DNA of 64,000 bases, taken from Polynucleobacter sp. UB-Piko-W3 (GTDB lineage Bacteria > Pseudomonadota > Gammaproteobacteria > Burkholderiales > Burkholderiaceae). Of this stretch, positions 17,642 through 26,457 are shown piece after piece. Made by a program: the position numbers and the translations under genes. The notes beneath the pieces are model-generated. The model searched no databases. It had not been told where the DNA came from and was given only the letters and a program-made list of their open reading frames with translations. Numbering within the stretch: the stretch's first letter is position 1; every line of letters begins with the position of its first letter. The DNA lies in assembly GCF_018881635.1 (NCBI RefSeq), contig NZ_JACVPY010000002.1, positions 277,374-341,373 of the forward strand, written 5' to 3'.

Positions 17642-18664
17642 ATGCGAATTGAGATCCACCCAACCCTCATTCTTCAATCCCAGACCGAGGAAAAAGGATC
17701 TATAGACTTGATTTGGCTTGCAGGCCTCCTCAAAGACATTGGCTATGGCAGCTCTTTAGTGGTTGCTAGTAAAAAATCTGGCACTTCATATAGAGGCGCC
17801 TGGGGAAAATTGAATCAGGTGGAAGCAAGCCTTGGCATGCCATTAATAGTGAGGACCAAAGGTCATGGCTCAGTTTTGACTGACTTTGGGGCCTTCTTCA
17901 TTCAGTTTGTTGATGAAATGCAAGCCGCTCATCGTGAGAGTGGAAACTCTTATCAAGATGTTTTACTAAAAGAAATTAAAAAGATTCAGAAATCAGAAAG
18001 TGCTCGTTGGAAATTTCTATCAAGCAGTGATTCAATTATTTCAAGAGCGGTGAGTGAGGTTAAAGGCTTTGATTTAAAAATTGCTGGCTCTGGAGAGTCA
18101 TTAGAAAAGCTTTTAAATAATGAGGCCCATATTGCTGGCTACCATGTCTCAGACGAAAAAAGTTCAAAGGCTATTCATCGTCGGCTATCTAAATATGAAA
18201 TACAAATTTATCCCGTGATGAAGCGTACCCAGGGCCTCATTGTCAAAAAAGGCAATCCATTACGAATTCGTTCAATAGATGATTTGGTTGACCGAAAAGT
18301 GCGCTTTATTAATCGGCAAATTGGCTCTGGCACAAGACTGCTCTTAGACGCGCTATTAATGGAGGAGGGAATTGAGCCTTCCGATATCAATGGCTACTTA
18401 CATGAGGAGTTCACTCACTCCGCAGTAGCCAATGCCATCTTGGCTAGTAAGGCCGATGTGGGCATTGGCGTTAAAAATGTGGCTATTGAAAGTGGACTAG
18501 GGTTTATTCCTTTGAGGGATGAAATTTTCTTTATCGCCATGCACAAGGAAATGGCATCTCAGTCCGATTCCTCAAAGTTAATTCGCAAAATTCGGAATTA
18601 TTCTGGGCAGACCCCTGGTTATAAAGCGGTTAGTCTCAACCGCCAGATCGAGGGCTGGTTATAA
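17642..18664 (+). CDS. ModE/LysR-like regulator with substrate-binding domain
   Basis: The 340-residue protein has an N-terminal winged helix (about 20-95; SGTSYRGAWGKLNQVEASLG followed by RTKGHGSVLTDFG) as in ModE and LysR proteins. A PBP-like domain follows (about 120-325), with ETG-type helix starts and IRSIDDLVDRKVRFINRQIGSGTR, as in the 'PBP_like' molybdate-sensing regulators. It sits between tupA (divergent) and modA (one base downstream). The likely role is a molybdate- or tungstate-responsive switch of these two receptors. No ribosome-binding site is evident before the ATG. Confidence 0.8.
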   Translation: MRIEIHPTLILQSQTEEKGSIDLIWLAGLLKDIGYGSSLVVASKKSGTSYRGAWGKLNQVEASLGMPLIVRTKGHGSVLTDFGAFFIQFVDEMQAAHRESGNSYQDVLLKEIKKIQKSESARWKFLSSSDSIISRAVSEVKGFDLKIAGSGESLEKLLNNEAHIAGYHVSDEKSSKAIHRRLSKYEIQIYPVMKRTQGLIVKKGNPLRIRSIDDLVDRKVRFINRQIGSGTRLLLDALLMEEGIEPSDINGYLHEEFTHSAVANAILASKADVGIGVKNVAIESGLGFIPLRDEIFFIAMHKEMASQSDSSKLIRKIRNYSGQTPGYKAVSLNRQIEGWL

Positions 18665-18694
18665 ATGGGTAGCAAAGCTAGAATAAGTTTCATC

Positions 18695-19450
18695 ATGAAA
18701 CTTCGCCTCTGTTCGCTGCTTGCCTCTTTGCTGTTTACTGCAAGCTTGGCAAGTGCACAAACTACAACGGTCGCTGTTGCTGCCAATATGAAGGATGCTT
18801 TTGCCCAGATTAATACAGCATTTAAAGCCGCTGGTAATTCCGATATTCGGATTGTCTATGGATCTTCTGGGAACTTTACTGCGCAGATCATGAATGGCGC
18901 ACCATTTAACTTATTGATCTCTGCTGATGAACATTTTCCAATTGAGCTTTATAAGAAAGGGAAGGCAATTGATGAGGGTGCCATATACGCTATCGGTAAG
19001 TTAGCCATCATCTCCAAAAATTCTGCTGCAATAAGTTTGGCAGATGATAAGGCTGAGCTTGTCAGGGCTATCAACAAGGCTAATAAGATTGCTATTGCTA
19101 AGCCTGAGTTAGCGCCTTATGGAAAAGCAGCTATTGAGTATTTGAAGGCGGAAGGACTGTGGGATATCGCTAAAGACAAATTGATCTACGGGGACAATAT
19201 TGGTATTGCAACCATGTACGTAGTAACGGGCGCAGCTGATTTAGGTTTTACCGCACTATCGTTGGCGAAGTCAGCAGAAGTTGCCAAAGAGACCCATTTC
19301 ATTTTGGTCAATAGCAAACTTTATGAGCCAATTCAGCAGAGAATGGTTTTAATCAAAGGTGCTCCACGAGAGGCTACAGCTCTTTATCAGTTCATGCAAA
19401 GCTCCCAGGCCAAATCCATTCTTCAAAAGTATGGCTACAGCACGCCTTAG
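18695..19450 (+). CDS. modA: Molybdate ABC transporter binding protein
   Basis: The 251-residue protein (from the ATG giving a clean signal peptide MKLRLCSLLASLLFTASLAS) has the ModA pattern: VAVAANMKDAF at the mature N-terminus, YGSSGNFTAQIMNGAPFNLLISAD, and the C-terminal YQFMQSSQAKSILQKYGY. Ser in GSSG and the Ala/Asn/Met segment form the molybdate pocket. An in-frame ATG at 18665, directly after the regulator stop, is an alternative start and would couple the two genes. modB and modC are absent from the window. Confidence 0.9.
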   Translation: MKLRLCSLLASLLFTASLASAQTTTVAVAANMKDAFAQINTAFKAAGNSDIRIVYGSSGNFTAQIMNGAPFNLLISADEHFPIELYKKGKAIDEGAIYAIGKLAIISKNSAAISLADDKAELVRAINKANKIAIAKPELAPYGKAAIEYLKAEGLWDIAKDKLIYGDNIGIATMYVVTGAADLGFTALSLAKSAEVAKETHFILVNSKLYEPIQQRMVLIKGAPREATALYQFMQSSQAKSILQKYGYSTP

Positions 19451-19546
19451 CTTTTCTGTTAACTAAAACACTCTCTTTTTTGCTTTAGATCAAAGCTGCA
19501 AAGCTTTAACAGGCTCAATATTGCTTTGTAAACACTGGGTCGCCAC

Positions 19547-19566
19547 GAATGATATTCATTCTCATT
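19547..19566 (+). promoter_or_regulatory. Fur-box-like operator upstream of feoAB
   Basis: The 20-base segment GAATGATATTCATTCTCATT closely resembles the Fur consensus (repeats of GATAAT-type hexamers). It sits directly upstream of the -10-like TATAAT at 19573-19578 and 45 bases before feoA. Binding there would block RNA polymerase when iron is plentiful. Fur control of feo genes is established knowledge; the site itself was picked by eye. Confidence 0.65.
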
Positions 19567-19568
19567 TG

Positions 19569-19583
19569 GGGATATAATATCCC
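19569..19583. promoter_or_regulatory. Perfect palindrome containing the feoA -10 box
   Basis: GGGATATAATATCCC is a perfect 7-1-7 palindrome with TATAAT at its centre, which puts the -10 element inside a possible operator. It adjoins the Fur-like site. The -35 is weak, so activation or repression at this spot is plausible. Confidence 0.45.
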
Positions 19584-19610
19584 TATAAATCACTCAAAAA
19601 AGCATATTGA

Positions 19611-19856
19611 ATGAATTTGGAACAAGCTGAACTGGAAAGCCTTTACCGTGTAAGTGAAGTCAATTCTCCTCAAGGCGCCCCACAAATCAAAGGGCAGTTG
19701 GAGGACATCGGCTTTTTGCCTGGCGAGCAAGTGACTCTTTTGAGAAAGGGATTGCTTGGTAAGGGCCCTTATATGGTTCGAGTTGGCACATCTACATTTG
19801 CTTTGCGTCAGTCTGAGGCGCGCATGATTGAAATTGAGTTATTTGCGCATGACTGA
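19611..19856 (+). CDS. feoA: Ferrous iron transport protein A
   Basis: The 81-residue cytoplasmic SH3-like protein has the family motifs GQLEDIGFLPGEQVTLLRKG and YMVRVGTSTFALRQSEARMIEIE. FeoA is needed with FeoB for Fe(II) uptake, probably by modulating its GTPase. The gene overlaps feoB by eight bases, so translation is likely coupled. Confidence 0.92.
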   Translation: MNLEQAELESLYRVSEVNSPQGAPQIKGQLEDIGFLPGEQVTLLRKGLLGKGPYMVRVGTSTFALRQSEARMIEIELFAHD

Positions 19857-21762
19857 ATCTCAAGTCCATTTTTTTTCTAGCGAACCAGTTGTTGCGCTAC
19901 TAGGCAATCCCAATTGTGGGAAAACGGCTCTATTTAATTTACTCACTGGTAGTCGTCAGAAAGTTGCGAATTATTCTGGCGTCACAGTAGAGCGTAAAGA
20001 AGGGCGTTTGACGCTCGAGTCAGGCAAGAACATTCGGATTTTGGATTTACCCGGTGCCTATAGCCTTTATCCAAGATCACTTGATGAGCGCGTCACTTGC
20101 AATGTTCTATTGGGTAGAGCAGAAGGTGAGAAGCGCCCTGATTTGGTGGTCTGTGTATTAAGCGCCAGCAACTTGCGCCGTAATCTGCGTTTGGTCTTGG
20201 CTGCTAAACGTCTGGGACTGCCTTGCTTGGTTGTGCTGAACATGCTCGATATCGCCAAGCGTCAAGGCCTTCAGATCGATACTGCAGCTCTCTCTCATGA
20301 GTTGGGACTACCGGTAGTGACTAGCATTGGCATCCATGCTGATGGCGCTGATGATCTTAAATCTTTCTTATCTAATCTAGATTGGCGTAATTTAAGTGCG
20401 CTACAAACAGGCACCAGTGACGCAACGCTAGAAAATGTTGCTTCTCATATTGCTCATACAGAGTCTGACAATATTTTGGTTCAGAAAATTTTACAAAACT
20501 TGAAGTTAGATCAAGTTATTCCGGATCATTTAAGTGATCGCTTGGATGCTGTCCTGCTCCATCCGGTGTTTGGCCCCTTAATTTTGATTACGCTATTGTT
20601 TTTCATCTTCCAGGCCGTATTTAGTTGGGCAGCTTTGCCAATGGAGTTGATCAAGGCTGCGATTGAGTTTCTGGGTACTCAAATTACGGAGATCCTGCCA
20701 AATAATTGGGTACGCAGTTTATTGATTAACGGTATCTTGGCTGGACTCGGTGGTGTAGTGATCTTCTTGCCGCAGATCCTAATTCTGTTTTTCTTTATTC
20801 TTTTGCTGGAGGAGTCTGGCTATTTGCCTAGAGCGGCCTATTTACTGGATCGTGTGATGGGCTCGGTTGGTCTCTCTGGTAGATCATTTATTCCGCTTCT
20901 GTCTAGTTTTGCCTGCGCTATTCCAGGGATCATGGCAACTAGAAGCATTTCAAATTCACGAGATCGTTTGGTCACTATTTTGATTGCACCCATGATGACT
21001 TGCTCAGCACGTTTACCAGTGTACGCATTATTGATCTCCGCTTTTATCCCAGAAAAAAAGCTTTGGGCGAATATTGATTTACAAGGCCTCGTTTTATTCT
21101 TACTTTATCTTGCAGGTATTTTAGGTGCGATGGGCGTTGCTTGGATTTTGAAGTATTTCACCAGTGAGCAATTTCGTATGAATGCACTCATGATGGAGTT
21201 GCCTAGTTATCACTTGCCACGCCTTGGTAATTTAGCGATTAGCTTGTGGCAGCGTGCAGAAATTTTTCTGCGTCGCGTCGGAGGCATCATTCTCATTATG
21301 ACAATCGCTTTATGGGCTTTATCGAGCTTTCCACTTCCACCTGAAGGTGCAACAGGTTCAGCTATTCAATATAGCTTTGCAGGTATGTTAGGCCAAGCTC
21401 TTGCGCATCTCTTTTCACCTATTGGATTTAACTGGCAAATTAGTATTGCCTTGGTTCCGGGCATGGCAGCACGTGAAGTTGTAGTGAGCTCTCTAGCTAC
21501 TGTCTATGCTTTATCGAGTGCAAGTGCAGATGCGGCTGAAGCATTGATCCCATTAATTTCTTCCGGTTGGTCATTAGCCACAGCGCTTTCACTCCTGGCT
21601 TGGTTTGTATTTGCACCACAGTGCTTATCAACCATTGCTGCAGTAAAGCGTGAAACAGGTGGCTGGAAGATCCCAGTGATCATGCTCAGTTACTTGTTTT
21701 GCTTAGCCTATCTAGCCTCCTTTATTACATATCGGATTGCAAGCGCATTTGGTTTAGCTTAG
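19849..21762 (+). CDS. feoB: Ferrous iron transporter B
   Basis: The 637-residue GTPase-permease has an N-terminal G domain: G1 GNPNCGKT (19-26), G3 DLPG, G4 NMLD. A helical spacer follows, then a membrane part with two Gate repeats from about residue 240 (LPRAAYLLDRVMG; FACAIPGIMATR; TCSARLPVYALLI). The length is on the short side, common for betaproteobacterial FeoB. The ATG at 19849 is chosen over a TTG at 19828 inside feoA. No feoC follows. Confidence 0.95.
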   Translation: MTESQVHFFSSEPVVALLGNPNCGKTALFNLLTGSRQKVANYSGVTVERKEGRLTLESGKNIRILDLPGAYSLYPRSLDERVTCNVLLGRAEGEKRPDLVVCVLSASNLRRNLRLVLAAKRLGLPCLVVLNMLDIAKRQGLQIDTAALSHELGLPVVTSIGIHADGADDLKSFLSNLDWRNLSALQTGTSDATLENVASHIAHTESDNILVQKILQNLKLDQVIPDHLSDRLDAVLLHPVFGPLILITLLFFIFQAVFSWAALPMELIKAAIEFLGTQITEILPNNWVRSLLINGILAGLGGVVIFLPQILILFFFILLLEESGYLPRAAYLLDRVMGSVGLSGRSFIPLLSSFACAIPGIMATRSISNSRDRLVTILIAPMMTCSARLPVYALLISAFIPEKKLWANIDLQGLVLFLLYLAGILGAMGVAWILKYFTSEQFRMNALMMELPSYHLPRLGNLAISLWQRAEIFLRRVGGIILIMTIALWALSSFPLPPEGATGSAIQYSFAGMLGQALAHLFSPIGFNWQISIALVPGMAAREVVVSSLATVYALSSASADAAEALIPLISSGWSLATALSLLAWFVFAPQCLSTIAAVKRETGGWKIPVIMLSYLFCLAYLASFITYRIASAFGLA

Positions 21763-21777
21763 TGATGCACTAATGTT

Positions 21778-21805
21778 TAAAGCCACCCTAGGGTGGCTTT
21801 TATAT
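21778..21805. terminator. Terminator between feoB and the convergent FAH-family gene
   Basis: The ten-base stem AAAGCCACCC / GGGTGGCTTT with a two-base centre is followed by TTATAT. The near-symmetry could serve both strands. Confidence 0.82.
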
Positions 21806-21826
21806 TTCGATAGTTCTGCTTCTGAC

Positions 21827-22714
21827 TTACTTGGCTACGAAAGTATTTTCCAGTTTGCCGATGCCACCCATTTCAACGACAACAACATCACCGTTTACTA
21901 AATACTTAGGCGGCTTAAAGCCAATTCCCACTCCTACAGGAGTACCTGTAGCGATCAAGTCACCTGGGTATAGCGTGATCCCAGCCGAGACAGTAGCAAT
22001 CATATTGGGGATACCAAAGATTAAATCTTTGGTATTGGAGTTCTGACGCAATTCGCCATTAACCCAGCACTTCACTGAGATATCGTTTGCGTCAACTTCA
22101 TCTGCTGTCACAACCCATGGACCCATAGGGCAGAAGGTATCAAAGCTTTTACCTAAGAACCATTGCTTATGCCGTTGTTGCCAGTCGCGAGCCGTAACAT
22201 CATTAATGGCGGTGTAACCCCAAACATGCTTCATAGCATCGGCTTCACTAATACCTTTGCCACCTTTACCGATCACGATTGTTAATTCTGCTTCGTAGTC
22301 AATGCAAGTAGACACAGCAGTTGGAATAATCACATTAGTATTTGGGCCAGTGACAGATTCTGGTGGCTTGGTAAAGAAGATGGCGTGACTAGGAATATCT
22401 TCGCCTGGTTTGGCGCTGCCATCAAAGCCGCTATTGGAAAACTCTTTTGCATGCTCATGGTAGTTTTTACCAACGCAAAAGATATTGCGGCGCGGCCTTG
22501 GTACTGGGGCTAATAAGCGAATATCACTAAATGCATGGGTAGCAATTGATGAGGGCGTCTTACCAGCCAAATCGGCGCGCAAAATAGCAACGATCCCATC
22601 CTCGCTTACATCGACCCCAAGATCAAGCTCTTGCACTGTCTTGCCATCGGCAGAAATGGTGCCAACGCGTGTCTTGTCTGGCTCTTTTGCTAAAGAAAAT
22701 GCTGCGTATTTCAT
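21827..22714 (-). CDS. Fumarylacetoacetate-hydrolase-family protein
   Basis: The 295-residue protein has an FAH C-terminal domain from about residue 75: IFCVGKNYHEHAKEF, then FFTKPPESV, YEAELTIVIGKGG and TPVGVGIGFKPP, with Glu/Asp metal ligands. Members hydrolyse or decarboxylate 2-oxo acids with a 1,3-dicarbonyl group in aromatic catabolism. The exact substrate is not readable. It is divergent from a Bug receptor gene, which may supply its carboxylate substrate. Confidence 0.88.
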   Translation of the reverse strand: MKYAAFSLAKEPDKTRVGTISADGKTVQELDLGVDVSEDGIVAILRADLAGKTPSSIATHAFSDIRLLAPVPRPRRNIFCVGKNYHEHAKEFSNSGFDGSAKPGEDIPSHAIFFTKPPESVTGPNTNVIIPTAVSTCIDYEAELTIVIGKGGKGISEADAMKHVWGYTAINDVTARDWQQRHKQWFLGKSFDTFCPMGPWVVTADEVDANDISVKCWVNGELRQNSNTKDLIFGIPNMIATVSAGITLYPGDLIATGTPVGVGIGFKPPKYLVNGDVVVVEMGGIGKLENTFVAK

Positions 22715-22796
22715 GATGGTGATCTCCAGTGGGGGCTATATCTATGCCAACTCTTGTAGTAGGATAAAGACCATAAATAATAACCAAATAACAAAT

Positions 22797-23777
22797 ATGA
22801 GACAAAAAACGAATATGAGCCGTCTGCTAGCCTTTGTAGGAGCTTGTTTTCTGGTTGGTTCCGTATTCGGGCAGGAAGCTTGGCCTACGCGCCCCATTAC
22901 GATGGTGGTACCTTTTCCTCCAGGCGGAGTAGCCGATACTGTTGGCAGGCCAGTAGCTGAAGCCTTGTCTCGAAGCTTAGGTCAATCTGTGATTGTTGAG
23001 AATAAGCCGGGCGCTGGTGGCGGTATTGGAATGGCTGCTGTGGCTAAGTCAAAACCAGATGGCTATACGATTCTCATGGCCCTATCTTCCATTTCCATCA
23101 TTCCTGAGGCGGATAAAGTTGTTGGCCGCGAACAATCATTCCAATTAAATCAGTTAAAGCCGATTGCACGATTCACAGCTGACCCTACTGTCTTGGTAGT
23201 GAGGGCTGATAGTCCATGGAAGGATTACAAATCTTTTATAGCGGCAATGCGCGCTAATCCAGGTAAATATAACTTCGGCTCCTCGGGTAATTATGGAACG
23301 ATGCATGTTCCGATGGAGATGCTCAAGGCCTCAGAAAAGTTTTATATGGTTCATATTCCTTATACGGGAGCTGGCCCAGCCATCGTAGGATTATTGGGTG
23401 GGCAGGTTGATGCAATTGCTACTGGCCCTTCTTCGATTGTGCAGCAGATCAAAGCCGGCAAGGTGCGAGCGTTGGCACACTGGGGTGATGGTAGATTGGC
23501 GAGTATGCCCGAGGTACCTAGTTTTAAGGAGATGGGCGTCAAGATTGAATTTTCTCAATGGGCTGGTTTGTTTGTTCCCAGCGCAACCCCTGAATACATT
23601 ACCAATAAGTTACGCGATGCAGCCAAGCAGGCGGCCACTGATGAACGGGTTCGTTCGGTCATTAACAGTGCTGGTAGCCCCATTCAATATATGGATGCAC
23701 CTGAATTTAAAGTCTATTGGGATAAAGAGTCAGCGCAAATGGGGGATGTTGTCAGAAAGATTGGAAAGGTCGAGTAA
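22797..23777 (+). CDS. Bug/TctC-family periplasmic receptor
   Basis: The 326-residue receptor has a signal peptide ending GSVFGQ. The ligand loop reads FPPGGVADTVGRP, followed by PGAGGGIGMAAVAKSKPDGYT. It starts at ATG 22797 or possibly ATG 22815; the longer upstream frame runs into the divergent hydrolase gene and is not real. Its TAA overlaps the ATG of the exported aldolase by one base, so the two are clearly one transcript. Confidence 0.9.
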   Translation: MRQKTNMSRLLAFVGACFLVGSVFGQEAWPTRPITMVVPFPPGGVADTVGRPVAEALSRSLGQSVIVENKPGAGGGIGMAAVAKSKPDGYTILMALSSISIIPEADKVVGREQSFQLNQLKPIARFTADPTVLVVRADSPWKDYKSFIAAMRANPGKYNFGSSGNYGTMHVPMEMLKASEKFYMVHIPYTGAGPAIVGLLGGQVDAIATGPSSIVQQIKAGKVRALAHWGDGRLASMPEVPSFKEMGVKIEFSQWAGLFVPSATPEYITNKLRDAAKQAATDERVRSVINSAGSPIQYMDAPEFKVYWDKESAQMGDVVRKIGKVE

Positions 23778-24574
23778 TGAAAAAAAGTTTCATTACCGCT
23801 CTCTTTGCCGTAGCTATTCAAGCTCATGCTGCGAGTGTTCAAGAACAAATGGAGCAAAATCCCGCCGTCAAGATCGCAGTTGAGGAACTGGTCATTGCAA
23901 ATCATATTTTGTATGATCAAAATGCGGTGGATGGTTATGGGCATATTAGTGTTCGCAATCCAGCAAATCCTAATACCTTCTTTTTAGCCAGAAGCGTCGC
24001 GCCTTCAGTAGTGAAAGTCCAAGACATCATGGAATTTGATATGAATGGCAAAGCCTTAAATGGCGATACCCGAGTTGCCTATGGTGAACGATTTATCCAT
24101 AGTGGAATTCTGAGGAATCGCCCTGATATTAATTCAGTTATTCATGGTCATGCCTCACCCATTCTGTCATATGGTTTAACTGGCGTACCTTTGAGACCGG
24201 TTTATCACATGAGTGCCTTCTTGGGTGAGGGCGCGCCTATATTTGAGATCCGTAATTTTGCTAAACCAAATCCAGATACAGATATGTTTGTGAGTAATTC
24301 AGATTTAGGCGATGCCTTGTCTCAAACGATGGGTTTGCAATACTTTGTATTGATGCGTGGTCATGGTTATGCTGCTGGAGCTGACTCAATCAAGAAGGCG
24401 GTATTTAGAACGGTCTACGCCATTCAGAATGCGAGCATTCAGGCAGAAGCAATGAAGATGGGTCAGGTTCAGTACTTGACCCCTGGAGAAGCGACAACTT
24501 CTAAAGAAACAATCGAAAAAACGATTGGGCGTCCATGGCAACTCTGGACTGAGCGCGTTAAACAATCACAATAA
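23777..24574 (+). CDS. Exported class II aldolase/adducin-family protein
   Basis: The 265-residue protein has a class II aldolase fold: Glu104 in YGERFIHSG, the zinc pair His123 and His125 in VIHGHASP, and a third His196 in MRGHGYAAG. Unusually for a normally cytoplasmic family, the N-terminus MKKSFITALFAVAIQAHAAS is a convincing Sec signal peptide, which suggests a periplasmic enzyme. It starts in a TAATGA overlap with the Bug receptor and is followed by a c-type cytochrome gene. Aldolase versus decarboxylase activity is open. Confidence 0.82.
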   Translation: MKKSFITALFAVAIQAHAASVQEQMEQNPAVKIAVEELVIANHILYDQNAVDGYGHISVRNPANPNTFFLARSVAPSVVKVQDIMEFDMNGKALNGDTRVAYGERFIHSGILRNRPDINSVIHGHASPILSYGLTGVPLRPVYHMSAFLGEGAPIFEIRNFAKPNPDTDMFVSNSDLGDALSQTMGLQYFVLMRGHGYAAGADSIKKAVFRTVYAIQNASIQAEAMKMGQVQYLTPGEATTSKETIEKTIGRPWQLWTERVKQSQ

Positions 24575-24589
24575 CTTTGCCAGGAAAAT

Positions 24590-24988
24590 ATGGATATGAA
24601 GATACAAAAATCAGCCTCATTTATCGCCTTAGTAGCCTTACTATTTTCTGGATCAGCTTTTGCTCAATCTGGTGAAGCCACATACAAGCAGGTCTGCATG
24701 AGCTGCCATGGAGCTGGTGTTCTGAATGCGCCCAAGCTGGGTGATAAGGCAAAGTGGGCGCCACTCATTGCTGAGGGACAAGTTACCCTTACTGCGCATG
24801 GTTATGTTGGCGTTCGTTCCATGCCTGCTAAAGGAGGCAATCCTAATTTAAGTATTGAGGGGTTTGCTGACGCATTGGTTTATATGGTGAATAACTCTGG
24901 CGGCAACTGGAAGTCGCCTAATCCTCAAACGATTGCAGCGATTAATAAAGAAGTGGAAGCTCGTAAAGCAGGGTTAAACAAGAAGTAG
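24590..24988 (+). CDS. Cytochrome c5-type periplasmic electron carrier
   Basis: The 132-residue protein has a signal peptide ending SAFAQ. The haem site CMSCH is at 36-40, and KLGDKAKWAPLIAEG is typical of c5/class I short cytochromes. The axial Met lies in VRSMPAKGGNPNLS. Its place 15 bases after the exported aldolase suggests use in the same periplasmic process, perhaps accepting electrons from an oxidation step. That link is inference. Confidence 0.88.
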   Translation: MDMKIQKSASFIALVALLFSGSAFAQSGEATYKQVCMSCHGAGVLNAPKLGDKAKWAPLIAEGQVTLTAHGYVGVRSMPAKGGNPNLSIEGFADALVYMVNNSGGNWKSPNPQTIAAINKEVEARKAGLNKK

Positions 24989-24997
24989 TAAACAAAC

Positions 24998-25026
24998 TTA
25001 GCACCAAGGATCACCCTTGGCGCTAA
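24998..25026. terminator. Hairpin between convergent cytochrome and Bug genes
   Basis: The twelve-pair stem TTAGCxCCAAGG / CCTTGGxGCTAA has one mismatch and a five-base loop, but only a weak T tract on either side. It is probably a shared terminator. Confidence 0.55.
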
Positions 25027-25036
25027 ATCTCATGAT

Positions 25037-26035
25037 TTAGTCTGCTTTAATTCCAGCATCTTTAATGACCTTGCCCCACATATTCAATTCTCTGTGAATA
25101 CGCTTTGCAGAATCAGCGGGTGTTAGGTAGTTCACATATACACCAGCAGCCAACATACGTTCTTGTACATCTGGGCGCTGCAAAATTACTTTGATATCTG
25201 CATTCAGTTTGTCAATGATGGGTTTGGGCGTTGCTGCAGGAGCCAAAATTCCGAACATACTCACGACATCAAAGTTCGGCAAGCCAGTAGCTTCAGTAAC
25301 GGTAGGCACATCCGGCAATTGACCAATCCGTTTCGCAGTAGTTACCGCTAAAGCTCTTAATTGACCAGCCTGAATAAATTGCAGTGCTGCAGGTACTGTC
25401 TCAGACATACTGAGTACTTGACCACCAACGAGGTCTGTCATCGCTGGACCACTACCCTTATAAGGCACGTGTAAAAGATCTAAGCCCAATTGCGCGCGGA
25501 ACATTTCCATTGCTAGGCGTTGTGGTGCTCCTGCGCCAGAGGAGGCGAAAGTGAGTTTGCCAGGATTGGCTTTAGCATAAGCAATAAATTCCTTCATATT
25601 CTTTACGGGAACCGAAGGGTTAACAACAAACACTAGTGGCACTACACCAACTACACCAACGGGTGTGAAATCTTTTTCTAGGTTGTACTTAATGCCATCT
25701 TTGTTCAGATTGGTATTAATAGCGTGCGATGTGAGTGCACCCATGAGCAATGTGTAACCATCGGCTGGAGACTTGGCCACTAAGTCCGCGCCAATATTGC
25801 CGCTATCTCCTGAGCGATTATCGGGTACCACTTGCTGACCTAGTGATTTGGATAACTCTTGCGCCATGATGCGACCAATCACGTCAGTCGCACCTCCTGG
25901 AGGGAAGGGAATGACTATACGAATTTGTTTATCTGGGTAATTCTTAATAGCTGCATCACCTTGGGCATAGGCATTAGCTAAAACAGCAGTCGCGCAAAGT
26001 GTAATAAAAAGGGATTTTTGGATTAGTTGTCTCAT
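25037..26035 (-). CDS. Bug/TctC-family periplasmic receptor
   Basis: The 332-residue receptor has a signal peptide ending NAYAQG. The ligand loop reads FPPGGATDVIGR, followed by RSGDSGNIGADLVAKSPADGYTLLMG; the usual GAGG is GDSG here. The C-terminus WGKVIKDAGIKAD is standard. It stands alone, convergent with the cytochrome gene and divergent from the SemiSWEET gene. The ligand is unknown. Confidence 0.9.
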   Translation of the reverse strand: MRQLIQKSLFITLCATAVLANAYAQGDAAIKNYPDKQIRIVIPFPPGGATDVIGRIMAQELSKSLGQQVVPDNRSGDSGNIGADLVAKSPADGYTLLMGALTSHAINTNLNKDGIKYNLEKDFTPVGVVGVVPLVFVVNPSVPVKNMKEFIAYAKANPGKLTFASSGAGAPQRLAMEMFRAQLGLDLLHVPYKGSGPAMTDLVGGQVLSMSETVPAALQFIQAGQLRALAVTTAKRIGQLPDVPTVTEATGLPNFDVVSMFGILAPAATPKPIIDKLNADIKVILQRPDVQERMLAAGVYVNYLTPADSAKRIHRELNMWGKVIKDAGIKAD

Positions 26036-26141
26036 GGCTTATTTTTAATATAGGTTTGTAAGGCAAGCTTGTATTATGACCAGAATTGGAGTTTCTGCGC
26101 TAGATCAATGAATGTTTCATTTCATTAATTACAATGGATTC

Positions 26142-26423
26142 ATGAACCTTGAGCCCCACCAGATTGAAGTCATTGGTTATTGTGCCGCATTCTTGACCAC
26201 GTTCGCCTTTTTGCCGCAGGCAATACAGTCCTGGCGGACTCGGGATTTATCAGGCGTATCTCTGGGCATGTACTCCCTATTTACAGCTGGGGTAGGGCTC
26301 TGGCTGATTTATGGGCTCATTATTGAGAAGTGGCCCCTGATATTGGCCAATGCTTTGACCTTTGCTTTGGCTCTGAGCATCTTGTTACTAAAATTGCGTC
26401 ATACTTCTCTACATCGTAAATAG
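26142..26423 (+). CDS. SemiSWEET-type sugar transporter
   Basis: The 93-residue protein has three predicted helices in a triple-helix bundle. The PQ-like motif FLPQAIQSWRTRDLSGVSLGMY is in the first helix and loop, then GVGLWLIYGLIIEKWPLILANALTF. SemiSWEETs work as dimers to let sugars pass by facilitated diffusion. The ATG at 26142 is chosen over an in-frame start ten codons upstream, because the extra residues are not family-like. Confidence 0.85.
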   Translation: MNLEPHQIEVIGYCAAFLTTFAFLPQAIQSWRTRDLSGVSLGMYSLFTAGVGLWLIYGLIIEKWPLILANALTFALALSILLLKLRHTSLHRK

Positions 26424-26457
26424 AGACTAATCCATAGGATTTGATAGAAAGGGTTTT

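Noticed and set aside
22485..22796. N-terminal extension of the Bug receptor frame
   Set aside because: It overlaps the start of the divergent FAH gene and destroys the signal peptide.
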